The notes under the pieces: model-generated
Database searches by the model: none
Seen by the model: the letters and a program-made list of their open reading frames with translations, nothing else
What the model was told of the DNA's origin: nothing
Source of the DNA: Mycobacterium sp. URHD0025
Lineage (GTDB): Bacteria; Actinomycetota; Actinomycetes; Mycobacteriales; Mycobacteriaceae
Direction: 5' to 3'
Length of the DNA: 64,000 bases
Assembly (NCBI RefSeq): GCF_000426065.1
Contig: NZ_AUEQ01000010.1
Location: 169,668 to 233,667 of the forward strand
Program-made: the position numbers and the translations under genes
Part shown: positions 11,758 through 20,961 of the stretch, in pieces
Position numbering within the stretch: position 1 is the stretch's first letter
Layout: the number at the start of each line of letters is the position of its first letter

Positions 11758-12918
11758 ATGACCCCCCCGCATAACTACCTCGCGGTAATCAAGGTGGTTG
11801 GTATCGGCGGCGGCGGTGTCAACGCCGTCAACCGGATGATCGAACAGGGCCTCAAAGGCGTCGAGTTCATCGCCATCAATACCGACGCACAGGCACTGCT
11901 GATGAGCGACGCCGATGTCAAGCTCGACGTCGGCCGCGATTCCACCCGCGGACTCGGCGCCGGCGCCGATCCCGACGTCGGCCGCAAGGCTGCCGAGGAC
12001 GCCAAGGACGACATCGAGGAGCTGCTACGCGGCGCCGACATGGTTTTCGTCACCGCAGGCGAGGGTGGCGGCACCGGAACCGGTGGCGCACCCGTCGTCG
12101 CATCGATCGCACGCAAGCTGGGCGCGCTCACCGTCGGTGTCGTGACGCGGCCGTTCTCGTTCGAGGGCAAGCGGCGAAGCAACCAGGCCGAGAACGGGAT
12201 TCAGTCGTTGCGCGAGAGCTGCGACACCCTCATCGTCATCCCCAACGACAGGCTGCTCCAGATGGGGGATGCCGCGGTGTCGTTGATGGACGCGTTCCGC
12301 AGTGCCGACGAGGTGCTGCTCAACGGCGTTCAGGGCATCACCGACCTGATCACCACTCCTGGCCTGATCAACGTCGACTTCGCCGACGTCAAGGGCGTGA
12401 TGAGCGGCGCGGGCACGGCGCTGATGGGTATCGGCTCGGCGCGGGGTGACGGTCGCGCGCTCAAGGCGGCCGAGATCGCGATCAACTCTCCGCTGCTGGA
12501 AGCGTCCATGGAAGGCGCGCAGGGCGTGCTGCTGTCGGTGGCCGGCGGTAGCGACCTGGGGCTGTTCGAGATCAACGAAGCTGCCTCGCTGGTGCAGGAC
12601 GCGGCCCATCCCGAAGCCAACATCATCTTCGGCACGGTGATCGACGACTCGCTCGGCGACGAGGTTCGGGTCACGGTCATCGCGGCCGGCTTCGACAGCG
12701 CCGGGCCCAGCCGGAAGCCGGTGGTCAGTCCCAGCGCGGCCCAGACCCAGCCGATCGCCTCCGGGCGCGCGGGCAAGGTCACCACATCGCTGTTCGAGCC
12801 GACGGACGCGGTGAGCGTGCCGGCGCACACGAACGGTGCCACTGTGAGTGTCGGTGGAGACGGAGACGGCGGGATCGCCGACGACGATGTCGACGTGCCG
12901 CCCTTCATGCGGCACTGA
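11758..12918 (+). CDS. ftsZ: Cell division GTPase FtsZ
   Basis: This tubulin-like GTPase forms the Z-ring. The 386 residues include the nucleotide loop [11 protein letters not shown] near residue 20, the tubulin signature [11 protein letters not shown] near residue 103, and the T7-loop region with NVDFADV near residue 204. A variable linker (about 315-370) leads to the conserved C-terminal peptide [10 protein letters not shown] that binds SepF, FtsW and other partners. No ftsA is present next to it, as expected in mycobacteria. Confidence 0.98.
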   Translation: MTPPHNYLAVIKVVGIGGGGVNAVNRMIEQGLKGVEFIAINTDAQALLMSDADVKLDVGRDSTRGLGAGADPDVGRKAAEDAKDDIEELLRGADMVFVTAGEGGGTGTGGAPVVASIARKLGALTVGVVTRPFSFEGKRRSNQAENGIQSLRESCDTLIVIPNDRLLQMGDAAVSLMDAFRSADEVLLNGVQGITDLITTPGLINVDFADVKGVMSGAGTALMGIGSARGDGRALKAAEIAINSPLLEASMEGAQGVLLSVAGGSDLGLFEINEAASLVQDAAHPEANIIFGTVIDDSLGDEVRVTVIAAGFDSAGPSRKPVVSPSAAQTQPIASGRAGKVTTSLFEPTDAVSVPAHTNGATVSVGGDGDGGIADDDVDVPPFMRH

Positions 12919-12952
12919 GGCGGGCCCGGCGGCGGGTTCGGATACTGGAAAC

Positions 12953-13663
12953 GTGAGTGTTCGTATTCGGCGGGTGACGACAACCCGTGCCGGCGGCGTC
13001 TCGGTACCGCCCTTCGATTCGTTCAATCTCGGCGACCATGTCGGCGACGATCCACGGGCGGTGGCCCAGAATCGCCGGAGACTGGCGTCCGCGGTCGGCG
13101 CCGATGCGCTGGTCTGGATGAATCAGGTACACAGCGATCATGTCGTCACCGTGGACGGCCCGCGCGACACCGCGGTGGATAATGCCGACGCATTGGTGAC
13201 GACGACCCCAGGTTTGGCATTGGCGGTGGTGACCGCCGATTGTGTGCCGGTATTAATGGGCGATGCGCGCGCCGGGGTCGTCGCGGCCGTCCATGCCGGA
13301 AGGATCGGTGCTCAAAATGGCATCGTCGTCAGGACCCTGGAGACGATGCTGGCCGCCGGTGCGCACGTCGGCGATATTTCGGTGCTGCTCGGCCCGGCGG
13401 TCAGCGGGGCCAATTACGAGGTGCCCGAACAGATGGCGGCCGAAGTCGAGGACGCCCTGCCCGGGTCGCGCACCACAACCTCGCGCGGCACGCCGGGCTT
13501 GGACCTTCGAGCCGGGATCGCCGGGCAATTAAGGGCTTTGGGCGTCACCGCGATCGACGTGGATCCGCGGTGCACGGTCGCCGACCGGAGGTTGTTCAGT
13601 CATCGTCGGGAGGCTCCGACCGGACGTCTGGCCAGTGTGGTGTGGATGGAGAAATCGCGGTGA
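12953..13663 (+). CDS. pgeF: Peptidoglycan editing factor PgeF (YfiH, DUF152/laccase-domain family)
   Basis: This is a Cu-oxidase_4/YfiH-type protein of 236 residues. The family removes wrongly incorporated amino acids such as serine from UDP-MurNAc precursors, which fits its place in the dcw cluster. Visible features are TTRAGGVS at the N-terminus, the metal-site segments MNQVHSD and VTADCVPV, and AAVHAG. The GTG at 12953 gives the family length; an in-frame ATG at 12848 would overlap ftsZ. The stop lies 33 nt before the yggS start. Confidence 0.9.
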   Translation: MSVRIRRVTTTRAGGVSVPPFDSFNLGDHVGDDPRAVAQNRRRLASAVGADALVWMNQVHSDHVVTVDGPRDTAVDNADALVTTTPGLALAVVTADCVPVLMGDARAGVVAAVHAGRIGAQNGIVVRTLETMLAAGAHVGDISVLLGPAVSGANYEVPEQMAAEVEDALPGSRTTTSRGTPGLDLRAGIAGQLRALGVTAIDVDPRCTVADRRLFSHRREAPTGRLASVVWMEKSR

Positions 13664-13696
13664 CCGATGCCCGAACGAGCCTGGAGTGAGTGTGAG

Positions 13697-14530
13697 ATGA
13701 GCACCGTGCAGCGCGGGCGTGACGCCGATCGGACGGCTGAGTTGACCGCCGCGCTGGGTGCGGCGCGAGCGCGCCTGGCGCGTGCGGCGGAGTCGGTCGG
13801 GCGAAATGTCAATGAAATTGAATTACTTCCCATTACCAAATACTTTCCGGCCACCGATATCATTATTCTCAATAAATTGGGATGCCTTGCTTTTGGTGAA
13901 TCCCGCGAACAAGAGGCGGCCGATAAAGTCGATTCTGTTCGCGCCGAATTACCGGACGTGCCGATTCGCTGGCACATGGTCGGGCGCATCCAGCGGAAGA
14001 AGGCGCGGGCCGTTGCGGGCTGGGCGCACACCGCGCATTCGGTCGACAGCGTGCGGCTGCTGACCGCGCTGGACCGGGCCACCGGCGAGGCCTTGGCGGC
14101 CGGCACGCGCTCACTGCCGCTGCGCGTCTACATCCAGATCAGTCTCGACGGGGATACCGAGCGCGGGGGAGTCGATGTAAATGCCCCCGATCTCGTCGAC
14201 GAGATCTGTGCGTCAGCGAACGCCGCCGAGGCGTTGGAGTTCGTCGGTCTGATGGGAATCCCGCCGCTGGAATGGGATCCCGATGACGCGTTCGCGCGAC
14301 TGGCCGCCGAGCGGGAGCGGGTGCAGCGCGACTACCAGCACCGGCTCGAACTGTCCGCGGGCATGTCCGGAGATCTCGAAAGCGCCGTCAAACACGGATC
14401 GACGTGTGTGCGTGTCGGTACCGCGTTGATGGGGCAACGCCCGCTAACGTCACCCGCAGTAGTCACTCCAGTCACATCTTCATCACAGACACCACCACCC
14501 CCACAGTCCGCAGAAGGGTCGCCGAGATGA
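13697..14530 (+). CDS. YggS family pyridoxal-phosphate homeostasis protein
   Basis: This PLP-binding alanine-racemase-fold protein of the YggS/PROSC family keeps free PLP in balance. The PLP lysine is in LLPITKYFP (about K48). [16 protein letters not shown] and a C-terminal [11 protein letters not shown] also match the family. ATG 13697 is chosen because GTGTGAG lies just upstream; an ATG at 13667 is also in frame. The tail after residue 255 is a Thr/Ser/Pro-rich extension. Codons at about 13801-13920 are strikingly AT-rich (about 42% GC by my count). The stop overlaps sepF (ATGA). Confidence 0.93.
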   Translation: MSTVQRGRDADRTAELTAALGAARARLARAAESVGRNVNEIELLPITKYFPATDIIILNKLGCLAFGESREQEAADKVDSVRAELPDVPIRWHMVGRIQRKKARAVAGWAHTAHSVDSVRLLTALDRATGEALAAGTRSLPLRVYIQISLDGDTERGGVDVNAPDLVDEICASANAAEALEFVGLMGIPPLEWDPDDAFARLAAERERVQRDYQHRLELSAGMSGDLESAVKHGSTCVRVGTALMGQRPLTSPAVVTPVTSSSQTPPPPQSAEGSPR

Positions 14531-15165
14531 GCACACTGCACAAGGTCAAGGCCTACTTCGGCATGGCGCCGATGGAGGACTACGACGACGAGTACTACGA
14601 GGACGACGACCGCGGAACTGCACGCAGCTACGCACGCCGTCCCCGTGACGAGCGCTTCGAGGAGGATGGCTACGGCTACGAGGCCCCCGAGTACGAGGAG
14701 GGTCCGGCCTATCGAGGCGGCTACCCGGGTGGTTTCGCCGACGAGCAGCGGTTCGATGCCCGGCTGCGCGGCCCTCGCGAATTCGACCGTCCCGCACCGC
14801 GTCTCGGTGGACTGGCCGGATCCACCCGTGGTGCGCTGGCGATGGATCCCCGCCGGATGGCCGAGTTGTTCGAGGCCGGCAGCCCGCTGGCGAAGATCAC
14901 CACGCTGCGGCCCAAGGACTACAGCGAGGCACGCACCATCGGCGAGCGTTTCCGTGACGGCACCCCGGTGATCATGGACCTGGTCTCGATGGACAACGCC
15001 GACGCCAAGCGGCTGGTCGACTTCGCGGCCGGTCTGGCGTTCGCGCTCCGCGGCTCCTTCGACAAGGTGGCCACGAAGGTGTTCCTCTTGTCGCCCGCCG
15101 ACGTGGATGTGAGCGCCGAGCAGCGGCGCCGGATCGCCGAAGCCGGCTTCTACGCCTATCAGTAG
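14527..15165 (+). CDS. sepF: Cell division protein SepF
   Basis: SepF is the membrane anchor and FtsZ partner that stands in for FtsA in actinobacteria. The 212-residue protein has an N-terminal amphipathic segment ([15 protein letters not shown]), a long acidic, tyrosine-rich linker (about 17-85), and a C-terminal SepF domain (about 120-212) with [12 protein letters not shown] and VIMDLVSMD. The ATG at 14527 overlaps the yggS stop. Its place between yggS and a YggT protein is the standard Gram-positive order. Confidence 0.95.
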   Translation: MSTLHKVKAYFGMAPMEDYDDEYYEDDDRGTARSYARRPRDERFEEDGYGYEAPEYEEGPAYRGGYPGGFADEQRFDARLRGPREFDRPAPRLGGLAGSTRGALAMDPRRMAELFEAGSPLAKITTLRPKDYSEARTIGERFRDGTPVIMDLVSMDNADAKRLVDFAAGLAFALRGSFDKVATKVFLLSPADVDVSAEQRRRIAEAGFYAYQ

Positions 15166-15340
15166 TGCGGCGACCTCTGTCGCAGCACGCCGCCGCCTCG
15201 CGTACCTGATGCCCAGATAGGGCCCGGTAGGCTGGCGGCGTCGCACTATCGGTTGACCACGTCATCTGTGTGAGATGTGTACGGCCTACGGCGACCTGTA
15301 TCCAATGTCACACAACCTGTGCGTAGTGAGGTCGGCTCAG

Positions 15341-15631
15341 TTGTCGCTGTTCTTCGAAATTCTCGGTTTCGCGCTGTTCATCTTCTGGCTGCTGCTCATC
15401 GCGCGCGTCGTCGTCGAGTTCATCCGGTCCTTCAGCCGCGACTGGCACCCCAAGGGGCTGACGGTCGTGGTGCTGGAGGTCATCATGACCGTGACCGACC
15501 CGCCCGTGAAACTGCTGCGCCGGCTCATTCCCCAGCTCACGATAGGCGCCGTGCGCTTCGACCTGTCGATCATGGTGCTGCTGCTGGCGGCGTTCATCGG
15601 GATGCAGTTGGCGTTCAACGCGGCCATGTAG
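15341..15631 (+). CDS. YggT family membrane protein
   Basis: This is a small membrane protein of the YggT family (Rv2146c type), about 96 residues with two hydrophobic segments (LGFALFIFWLLLIARVVVEF and a C-terminal one ending AFIGMQLAF) joined by a loop with the family motif DPPVKLLRRLIPQ. The start is uncertain. TTG 15341 gives the best alignment with the M. tuberculosis protein and has GAGGT upstream; GTG 15326 and ATG 15305 are in-frame alternatives. Its function is unknown, but it belongs to the sepF-wag31 neighbourhood. Confidence 0.85.
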   Translation: MSLFFEILGFALFIFWLLLIARVVVEFIRSFSRDWHPKGLTVVVLEVIMTVTDPPVKLLRRLIPQLTIGAVRFDLSIMVLLLAAFIGMQLAFNAAM

Positions 15632-15838
15632 GCGGCTGGCCCAAGCCGGTGTTCTGAGTGCGATCTCACCGTTTGCCGAATGGTCCACAAATGCGTAAGA
15701 AGATTGAAATTCGTTCTTAAAAATAGGCCTCCACTGCAACCGCCGGGTCTGGTGTGACAGGATGGACTCCAGTTGCGTTCAAGCGAGGCTTTACACTTTG
15801 AGATCGATTGACGGTCCAAGACTTCAAGGGGGCAGACA
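15632..15838 (+). promoter_or_regulatory. wag31 promoter region
   Basis: This 207-bp, locally AT-rich gap precedes wag31. A TACACT hexamer at 15792-15797 is a good mycobacterial -10 candidate, with TTGCGT at 15773-15778 upstream (13-bp spacing, so the -35 assignment is weak). A strong Shine-Dalgarno (AAGGGGG) lies 6-8 nt before the ATG at 15839. Confidence 0.45.
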
Positions 15839-16654
15839 ATGCCGCTCACTCCGGCGGACGTCCATAACGTCGCGTTCAGCAAGCCGCCCATCGGCAAGCG
15901 TGGCTACAACGAGGACGAGGTCGATGCCTTTCTCGATCTGGTTGAGAACGAGCTGACTCGGCTCATCGAGGAAAACGCCGACCTCCGGCAGCGGGTGTCC
16001 GAGCTCGATCAGGAGCTGGCCTCGGCGCGGGCGGGCGGTGGCACTTCGTCCACCCAGTCCATCCCGCGCTACGAGGAGCCCGAGCCGACTCCTGCGCCCC
16101 AGCCGGTGTACGAGGCCCCGGCGCCGGCCGCCCCTGCCGCGCCACCCAGTGAGGACACTGCCGTACGCGCAGCCCGCGTGCTCAGCCTGGCGCAGGACAC
16201 CGCGGACCGTCTGACCTCCACGGCCAAGGCCGAGTCGGACAAGCTGCTCTCGGACGCTCGTGCGCAGGCCGACGCCATGGTCAGTGACGCCCGCAAGACT
16301 GCCGAGACCACGGTTTCGGAGGCCCGCACCCGTGCCGACGCCATGCTGGCCGACGCGCAGACGCGCTCGGAGACCCAGCTGCGTCAGGCTCAGGAGAAGG
16401 CCGATGCCCTGCAGGCCGACGCCGAGCGGAAGCACTCGGAGATCATGGGCACGATCAACCAGCAGCGCACGGTCCTTGAGGGCCGCCTGGAGCAGCTGCG
16501 GACGTTCGAGCGGGAGTACCGGACGCGCCTGAAGACGTATCTGGAATCCCAGCTGGAAGAGCTGGGCCAGCGCGGTTCGGCCGCACCGGTGGATTCCAGT
16601 GCCAACAACGACTCGGCCGGCGGATTCAGCCAGTTCAACCGCGGCAACAACTGA
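15839..16654 (+). CDS. wag31: Polar growth scaffold Wag31 (DivIVA)
   Basis: Wag31 is an essential coiled-coil protein that marks growing poles and organises cell-wall synthesis. The N-terminal DivIVA domain starts [20 protein letters not shown] and includes [19 protein letters not shown] Pro/Ala/Glu linker (about 70-105) is followed by a long Ala/Glu/Arg coiled coil (about 110-235) and a short Asn/Ser-rich tail. The 271 residues match the family. In mycobacteria it is phosphorylated in the linker; TSSTQS near residues 65-70 could hold the site. Confidence 0.97.
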   Translation: MPLTPADVHNVAFSKPPIGKRGYNEDEVDAFLDLVENELTRLIEENADLRQRVSELDQELASARAGGGTSSTQSIPRYEEPEPTPAPQPVYEAPAPAAPAAPPSEDTAVRAARVLSLAQDTADRLTSTAKAESDKLLSDARAQADAMVSDARKTAETTVSEARTRADAMLADAQTRSETQLRQAQEKADALQADAERKHSEIMGTINQQRTVLEGRLEQLRTFEREYRTRLKTYLESQLEELGQRGSAAPVDSSANNDSAGGFSQFNRGNN

Positions 16655-16689
16655 CCGGTAAGACGGACTTCCTCGCGCTGTCGTGAACC

Positions 16690-16705
16690 GGCCCGGTCGC
16701 GGGCC
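16690..16705 (+). terminator. GC-rich hairpin after wag31
   Basis: GGCCCG (16690-16695) and CGGGCC (16700-16705) form a perfect 6-bp stem with a 4-nt loop, 36 nt after the wag31 stop. There is no T-run, so it is at best a mycobacterial-type hairpin terminator without a U-tract. Confidence 0.35.
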
Positions 16706-16725
16706 ACCACACTTAGGGTTGAACG

Positions 16726-17094
16726 ATGTTGATCATTGCGCTCGTGCTTGCCGTCATCGGCCTGGCCGCGCTGGTGACCGCCGTGGTCACCAGCAATGAG
16801 TTGATCGCCTGGGTCTGTATCGGTGCCAGCGTGATCGGCGTGCTGCTGCTGATCGTCGACGCGTTGCGCGAACGCTCGCGCGGAACGAAGACCGGTGACG
16901 ACGAGGACGCCGCCTCGGTGGCCGACGCTGATGCCGGCGCCACCGAGACGACCGAGACCTTCGACGCGGTGGACGCGCCGGTGGACTATCCCGACGAAGT
17001 GGTCGCCGAGCCTGAATCAGATGTGGCCGTGGAGTCCGACGCCGCGGACGCGGACGTCGAGGCCGACGATTCAGCTGAGAAGCACAAGAACTAG
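16726..17094 (+). CDS. Small membrane protein with acidic tail (Rv2144c type)
   Basis: A 122-residue protein with two adjacent N-terminal membrane helices (about 2-20 and 26-44), a short basic stretch (RERSRGTK), and a very acidic Asp/Glu/Ala/Val tail to the end. Its function is unknown. It occupies the place of Rv2144c downstream of wag31. The stop overlaps the stop of the convergent phosphoribosyltransferase gene at the shared CTAG (17091-17094). Confidence 0.8.
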   Translation: MLIIALVLAVIGLAALVTAVVTSNELIAWVCIGASVIGVLLLIVDALRERSRGTKTGDDEDAASVADADAGATETTETFDAVDAPVDYPDEVVAEPESDVAVESDAADADVEADDSAEKHKN

Positions 17095-17771
17095 CTTGCG
17101 CCCGGCTCCCTGGTGGGCTCGGCCAGCCGACGGCGAACCTCGTCGTCGCTGACTTGGTGGAAATCCGCGAACGCCTGACCCACGGCTTCGAACTGGGGCG
17201 GGGTGCTGGTGCAGACCACTTCATCGGCCTCTTCCGGCAGCTCGCCGGTCAGGTTGGGGGGACCGACCGGTACCGCCACCACGACCCGACGAGCCGCCCG
17301 CACGGCGCGAACCGCGGCCAGCATGCTGGCTCCGGTGGCGATACCGTCATCGACCAGGATCACCGTCCGGCCGGAAAGCTCGGGAGCGTCTCGTCCTCCC
17401 CGATACGCCTGTTCCCGGCGCTCGATCTCGGCGGTCTCACGCCGGATGGTCTCGGTGATGGTGTCTTCATCGATGCCGAGTCGGTCCACCAGGCTGTCGT
17501 TGATCACCAGACCACCGCCGGAGGCAACGGCCCCCATGGCGAGCTCGGGCCACTGGGGTACGCCCAGCTTGCGGACGACGAAGACGTCCAGCGGCGCGTG
17601 CAGGTGGGAAGCGACTTCCCAGGCGATCGGCACTCCGCCCCTGGCCAGGCCCATGACCAGCACGTCGGGTCGATCTCGGTAGGGCGCCAGCTGTTCGGCC
17701 AGGACCCGGCCCGCTTCGTGACGGTCCTGGTAGATGCGATCCCTGCTCGCTCGCAGACTCCAGGCGTTCAT
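17091..17771 (-). CDS. Phosphoribosyltransferase-domain protein (Rv2143 type)
   Basis: A type I PRTase-fold protein of 226 residues. The PRPP-binding motif VILVDDGIATGASM lies near residues 136-149, and LARGGVPIAWEVA forms the N-terminal hood loop. Such stand-alone PRTase-like proteins in actinobacteria have no proven substrate. It is convergent with the Rv2144c-type gene and marks the end of the conserved dcw flank. Confidence 0.85.
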   Translation of the reverse strand: MNAWSLRASRDRIYQDRHEAGRVLAEQLAPYRDRPDVLVMGLARGGVPIAWEVASHLHAPLDVFVVRKLGVPQWPELAMGAVASGGGLVINDSLVDRLGIDEDTITETIRRETAEIERREQAYRGGRDAPELSGRTVILVDDGIATGASMLAAVRAVRAARRVVVAVPVGPPNLTGELPEEADEVVCTSTPPQFEAVGQAFADFHQVSDDEVRRRLAEPTREPGAS

Positions 17772-17814
17772 GAAATGTCACCGGCACTCGACAATTCCGC
17801 CGGTAGATGCCAGC

Positions 17815-18537
17815 CTACGTCGATAGCCGCGCCCGGACCACCCGGTTCAGGAAGCCGCGGACCAGGATGCGCAGTCTTGCCGCCGCATCTTCGGTGAATT
17901 CCTTTGTTTCTGAGCGTAATTCGTGGTGGGTACTGCCGATCTCGGTCACCGAGCCGTCTCGGTCGTGGGCCAGCCAGACCTCCAGCAGCTCCGAATCCAG
18001 TTCGGGGTGAAACTGCAGGGCCAGAGCGGTGCCAAGGACGAATGCCTGTGACGCGCCAGGGGTGCGAGCGATCTCGGTGGCCCCCGGCGGCAGCGTCCAG
18101 CGGTCGAAATGCCATTGGAACCATCGGCCGGCCGGAACCAGCCCCTCGTCGTCGGAGGCCACGTCGTACCAGCCCACCTCGGGTGCGGGCGATCTGCTGA
18201 CCGATCCGCCGAGGGCCTGTGCGATCAGCTGTCCGCCGAAGCACACTCCGAGCACGCCGACGCCGGACTCCACGGCGCGGCGCACCATCGCCATCTCGGC
18301 CCCCACCCAGCTGTTGACCAGGGCTTCGTCGTACACCGCCCACCGGGCGCCCAGCGGAACGATGACGTCATAGTCGGTCGGGTCGGGGAAGGTCACGTCG
18401 CCGGCGGGTTCGTTTTCACGCTCGGGCGCCACGACGTCGAAGGCGTCGATGTCGAATCCGCATTCGGTGAAGACGTCGGCCAGCATGGCCTCGGTGGCCG
18501 TGCTGTCGTTACGCAAAAAGAGAACCTTCGGTGTCAC
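17815..18537 (-). CDS. Class I glutamine amidotransferase-like protein
   Basis: A GATase1-fold protein of 240 residues. The nucleophile elbow GVCFGGQLIAQALGG carries the catalytic Cys, and FHPELDSE near the C-terminus supplies His and Glu, so the triad looks complete. The family (GuaA/YfeJ-like stand-alone amidotransferases) acts on varied or unknown substrates. GTG 18537 (VTPKVLFLRND) is chosen because longer in-frame starts run into the response-regulator gene. It lies 58 bp downstream of that gene and may be co-transcribed with it. Confidence 0.85.
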   Translation of the reverse strand: MTPKVLFLRNDSTATEAMLADVFTECGFDIDAFDVVAPERENEPAGDVTFPDPTDYDVIVPLGARWAVYDEALVNSWVGAEMAMVRRAVESGVGVLGVCFGGQLIAQALGGSVSRSPAPEVGWYDVASDDEGLVPAGRWFQWHFDRWTLPPGATEIARTPGASQAFVLGTALALQFHPELDSELLEVWLAHDRDGSVTEIGSTHHELRSETKEFTEDAAARLRILVRGFLNRVVRARLST

Positions 18538-18595
18538 ACCGTCATTATTTCGGTACCCGCCGGCCGGCGGCATTTCAGGTCCACTTTTTGGACCT

Positions 18596-19279
18596 TCAGC
18601 TGCCTCGGACATCACCGGCTGGGACGGCTCGCCTGGCCCGGTAGCGCCGCGCGGGCCGGCCCGCGCCGTACTGCAACCGCAGCTCGAGCGCTCCGGTGCT
18701 GAGGTAGTACTCCAGGTAGCGCCGTGCACTGACCCGTGAAATACCCACCAGCTCAGCACATTCGGCGGCAGACACCTCGCCCGCGGTGCGAACGGCGTCC
18801 ATCACGAGTCGGCCTGTTTCAGGGCCCAGCCCCTTGGGAAGAGCGGCAGGGGAGCCGCCGAACAAGGCGTCGATGGTCGATTGGTCCGCGCCGCCCTCGG
18901 CCGCCAGCGCCTGGGCACGTGCGGCGAAGGCCACCAGTTTCGCCTGCAGTTGATCGAAGTCGAACGGTTTGATCAGGTAGTCGGCCGCACCGCCGTCCAG
19001 CGCGCCGCGTACCGTGTCGAGTTCGCGGGCGGCGGTGACCATGATGACGCCGACCAGGTTGCCTTCGGTGCGCAGCCGCCGCAGCACCTCCAACCCGGTC
19101 ATGTCCGGCAGGTAGACGTCGAGCAGGATCAGGTCGGGGCGAAGTTCGGCGGCGGCCGAGAGGGCGTCGGTCCCGTTGCGCGCCACTGACACGACGCGGT
19201 AGCCGTCGACGCGCTCGACGAAGCGGCGATGGATCTCGGCCACCATGAAGTCGTCGTCGACGACCAGGACGTCACGCAT
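18596..19279 (-). CDS. Response regulator, CitB/DcuR/DctR family
   Basis: A two-component response regulator of 227 residues. The receiver domain (about 1-120) has the acidic pair DD at 8-9, the phosphoacceptor D54 in LILLDVYLPDM, and the KPF lysine near residue 104. The C-terminal region (about 150-215) carries a helix-turn-helix (VSAAECAELVGISRVSARRYL) as in CitB/DcuR regulators. Its ATG overlaps the upstream kinase stop by 8 nt. It probably activates the divergent tctCBA genes in response to a di- or tricarboxylate. Confidence 0.92.
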   Translation of the reverse strand: MRDVLVVDDDFMVAEIHRRFVERVDGYRVVSVARNGTDALSAAAELRPDLILLDVYLPDMTGLEVLRRLRTEGNLVGVIMVTAARELDTVRGALDGGAADYLIKPFDFDQLQAKLVAFAARAQALAAEGGADQSTIDALFGGSPAALPKGLGPETGRLVMDAVRTAGEVSAAECAELVGISRVSARRYLEYYLSTGALELRLQYGAGRPARRYRARRAVPAGDVRGS

Positions 19280-20894
19280 GGAGCCGCACCACGAACAGGG
19301 CGCCGCCCTCGGGCGCGTCGGTGACTTCCACGTCTCCGCCGTGCTGGGCGGTCACCAGGCGCACCAGGGCCAAGCCGATGCCCCTGCCGCCGGGCACCTC
19401 GGCCTTGGAGGTGACGCCACGGGAGAAGATCGATTCCCGAAGGTGTTCGGGCACACCGGGTCCCGAATCCGATACGGCCAGCAGCAGCCCGGCCGAGTCA
19501 TCGATACGCACATCCACCCGCGCGGCCACCGAGCCGACAGACACATCGACCGCGTTGTCGATCAGATTTCCCAGCAACGTGATCACGTCCGTTGCCAGAG
19601 CTGGGGCGAGTGCCCGGAGATGGCTGTCGCCGGTCAGGGCGAGAGTGACCCCGCTCTCGGCGGCCAGCGATGTCTTGGCGATCAGCAGCGCCGCCACTGC
19701 CGGGTCCGAAACATGTTGGGTGACAGCCTCGTTGATCTCGGCGCGGCGTCGGGTCAAGGTACCCACCACGTCGCGTACCGCGTCGTATTCTCCGAGCTGC
19801 ACCAGCCCGGAGATGGTGTGCAGCTGATTGGAGAACTCGTGGGTCTGGGCCCGCAGCGTATCGGTGACGCTTCGGTGCGAGGACAGCTGCGCCTGCAGGG
19901 CGGCGAGTTCAGTGCTGTCGCGCATGGTGGTCACGGTACCGATGCGCTGCCCTTGACTACGAGCGGCGCGGCGGTTGAGTGCCAGCACCCGGGTACGGGT
20001 GGTGATCACCACGTCCGATTCATCGGCGTGAGTGCCGGTGCCGGACAACAGGAATTCGACGATCGCCGGGTCCAGGCCGACCTCGTCGGCGCGGCGCCCC
20101 ACGGCATCTGCGCCGATGTCCAGCAGTTCGGATGCGCTGTCGTTGATCACCGTGATGACACCCTCGTTGTTCACCGCCACCACACCTTCACGGATGCTGT
20201 GCAGCAGCGCCTCCCGATGATCGGCCAGGCTGGCGATCTCGGCGATGTCCAGACCGCGAGTGTGCCGAGTGATGCGACGCGACAACAGCCACGACGCGAG
20301 CATCCCGAGCGCCGCACCCAGCCCGAGGTAGATCAGCAGCCGTTCGCCGGCCCCGCCCAGCAGCTGCCATACGGATGGGTAGCGCTCGCTGACCGAGGCG
20401 ATCGCCAGCACCGCGCCGTCGGCCGCCAGGATGGGAACCTGGCCCACCAGTCGATGGGTGCCGTCGACGTGAGTGTCGCCGGACCAGGCACGGCCCTCGT
20501 CGGCGCGCGTGGTGCTCAGATCGAGTCGTTGCCCGACGCGGGCCGGATCGGACGACACCCGCACGATTCCGGCTGGATCGGCGATCTCGGCCAGTTCGGC
20601 ACCCGACAGGGCCACCGCACGGTCGACCTCCGGTGCCAGCACCTGCGCGGCGAACGGGTCGTCGTACCGATCCCGGACGATGGGGGTGGAGGCCATGTTC
20701 TCGGCGACCGCGATCATCCTCTGCCCGCGCACATCCCGGAACTCCCGGTTGGACTGCGTCACCGACACCGCGGCCACCGCGATCAGCACCACCGCGACCA
20801 CCAGCAACTGAAACGCCAGGAAGCGCCCGGCCAGGCTCCCGCCCCGCGACAACCGTGTGCGCGCGACTGGCGAACGCCCGACCGATGAACTCAA
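19272..20894 (-). CDS. Sensor histidine kinase, CitA/DcuS family
   Basis: A membrane sensor kinase of 540 residues. TM1 is at about 22-46, followed by a periplasmic sensor domain of about 135 residues of the carboxylate-sensing Cache/PAS type, TM2 at about 184-206, and a cytoplasmic PAS domain (about 215-320). A phosphorylation helix has H352 in THEFSNQLH, the arrangement typical of CitA/DcuS. The HATPase_c domain has NLIDNAVD (N-box) and GGRGIGLALV (G-box). It forms an operon with the response regulator and is divergent from tctC across 67 bp. Confidence 0.93.
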   Translation of the reverse strand: MSSSVGRSPVARTRLSRGGSLAGRFLAFQLLVVAVVLIAVAAVSVTQSNREFRDVRGQRMIAVAENMASTPIVRDRYDDPFAAQVLAPEVDRAVALSGAELAEIADPAGIVRVSSDPARVGQRLDLSTTRADEGRAWSGDTHVDGTHRLVGQVPILAADGAVLAIASVSERYPSVWQLLGGAGERLLIYLGLGAALGMLASWLLSRRITRHTRGLDIAEIASLADHREALLHSIREGVVAVNNEGVITVINDSASELLDIGADAVGRRADEVGLDPAIVEFLLSGTGTHADESDVVITTRTRVLALNRRAARSQGQRIGTVTTMRDSTELAALQAQLSSHRSVTDTLRAQTHEFSNQLHTISGLVQLGEYDAVRDVVGTLTRRRAEINEAVTQHVSDPAVAALLIAKTSLAAESGVTLALTGDSHLRALAPALATDVITLLGNLIDNAVDVSVGSVAARVDVRIDDSAGLLLAVSDSGPGVPEHLRESIFSRGVTSKAEVPGGRGIGLALVRLVTAQHGGDVEVTDAPEGGALFVVRLHA

Positions 20895-20961
20895 CGAACA
20901 AAACTTCCTTTGCGTCCGAATGGGTGACCTGCGTCACGTCCGGGGTCCAGTATTGCTGAAC
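20895..20961. promoter_or_regulatory. Divergent promoter region between the sensor kinase and tctC
   Basis: These 67 bp separate two divergent operons and must hold both promoters and probably the response-regulator operator. I see no clear inverted repeat or consensus -10/-35 pair. Confidence 0.4.

Noticed and set aside
19245..20888. 547-codon plus-strand open frame opposite the sensor kinase
   Set aside because: Shadow; the minus strand encodes a complete histidine kinase.
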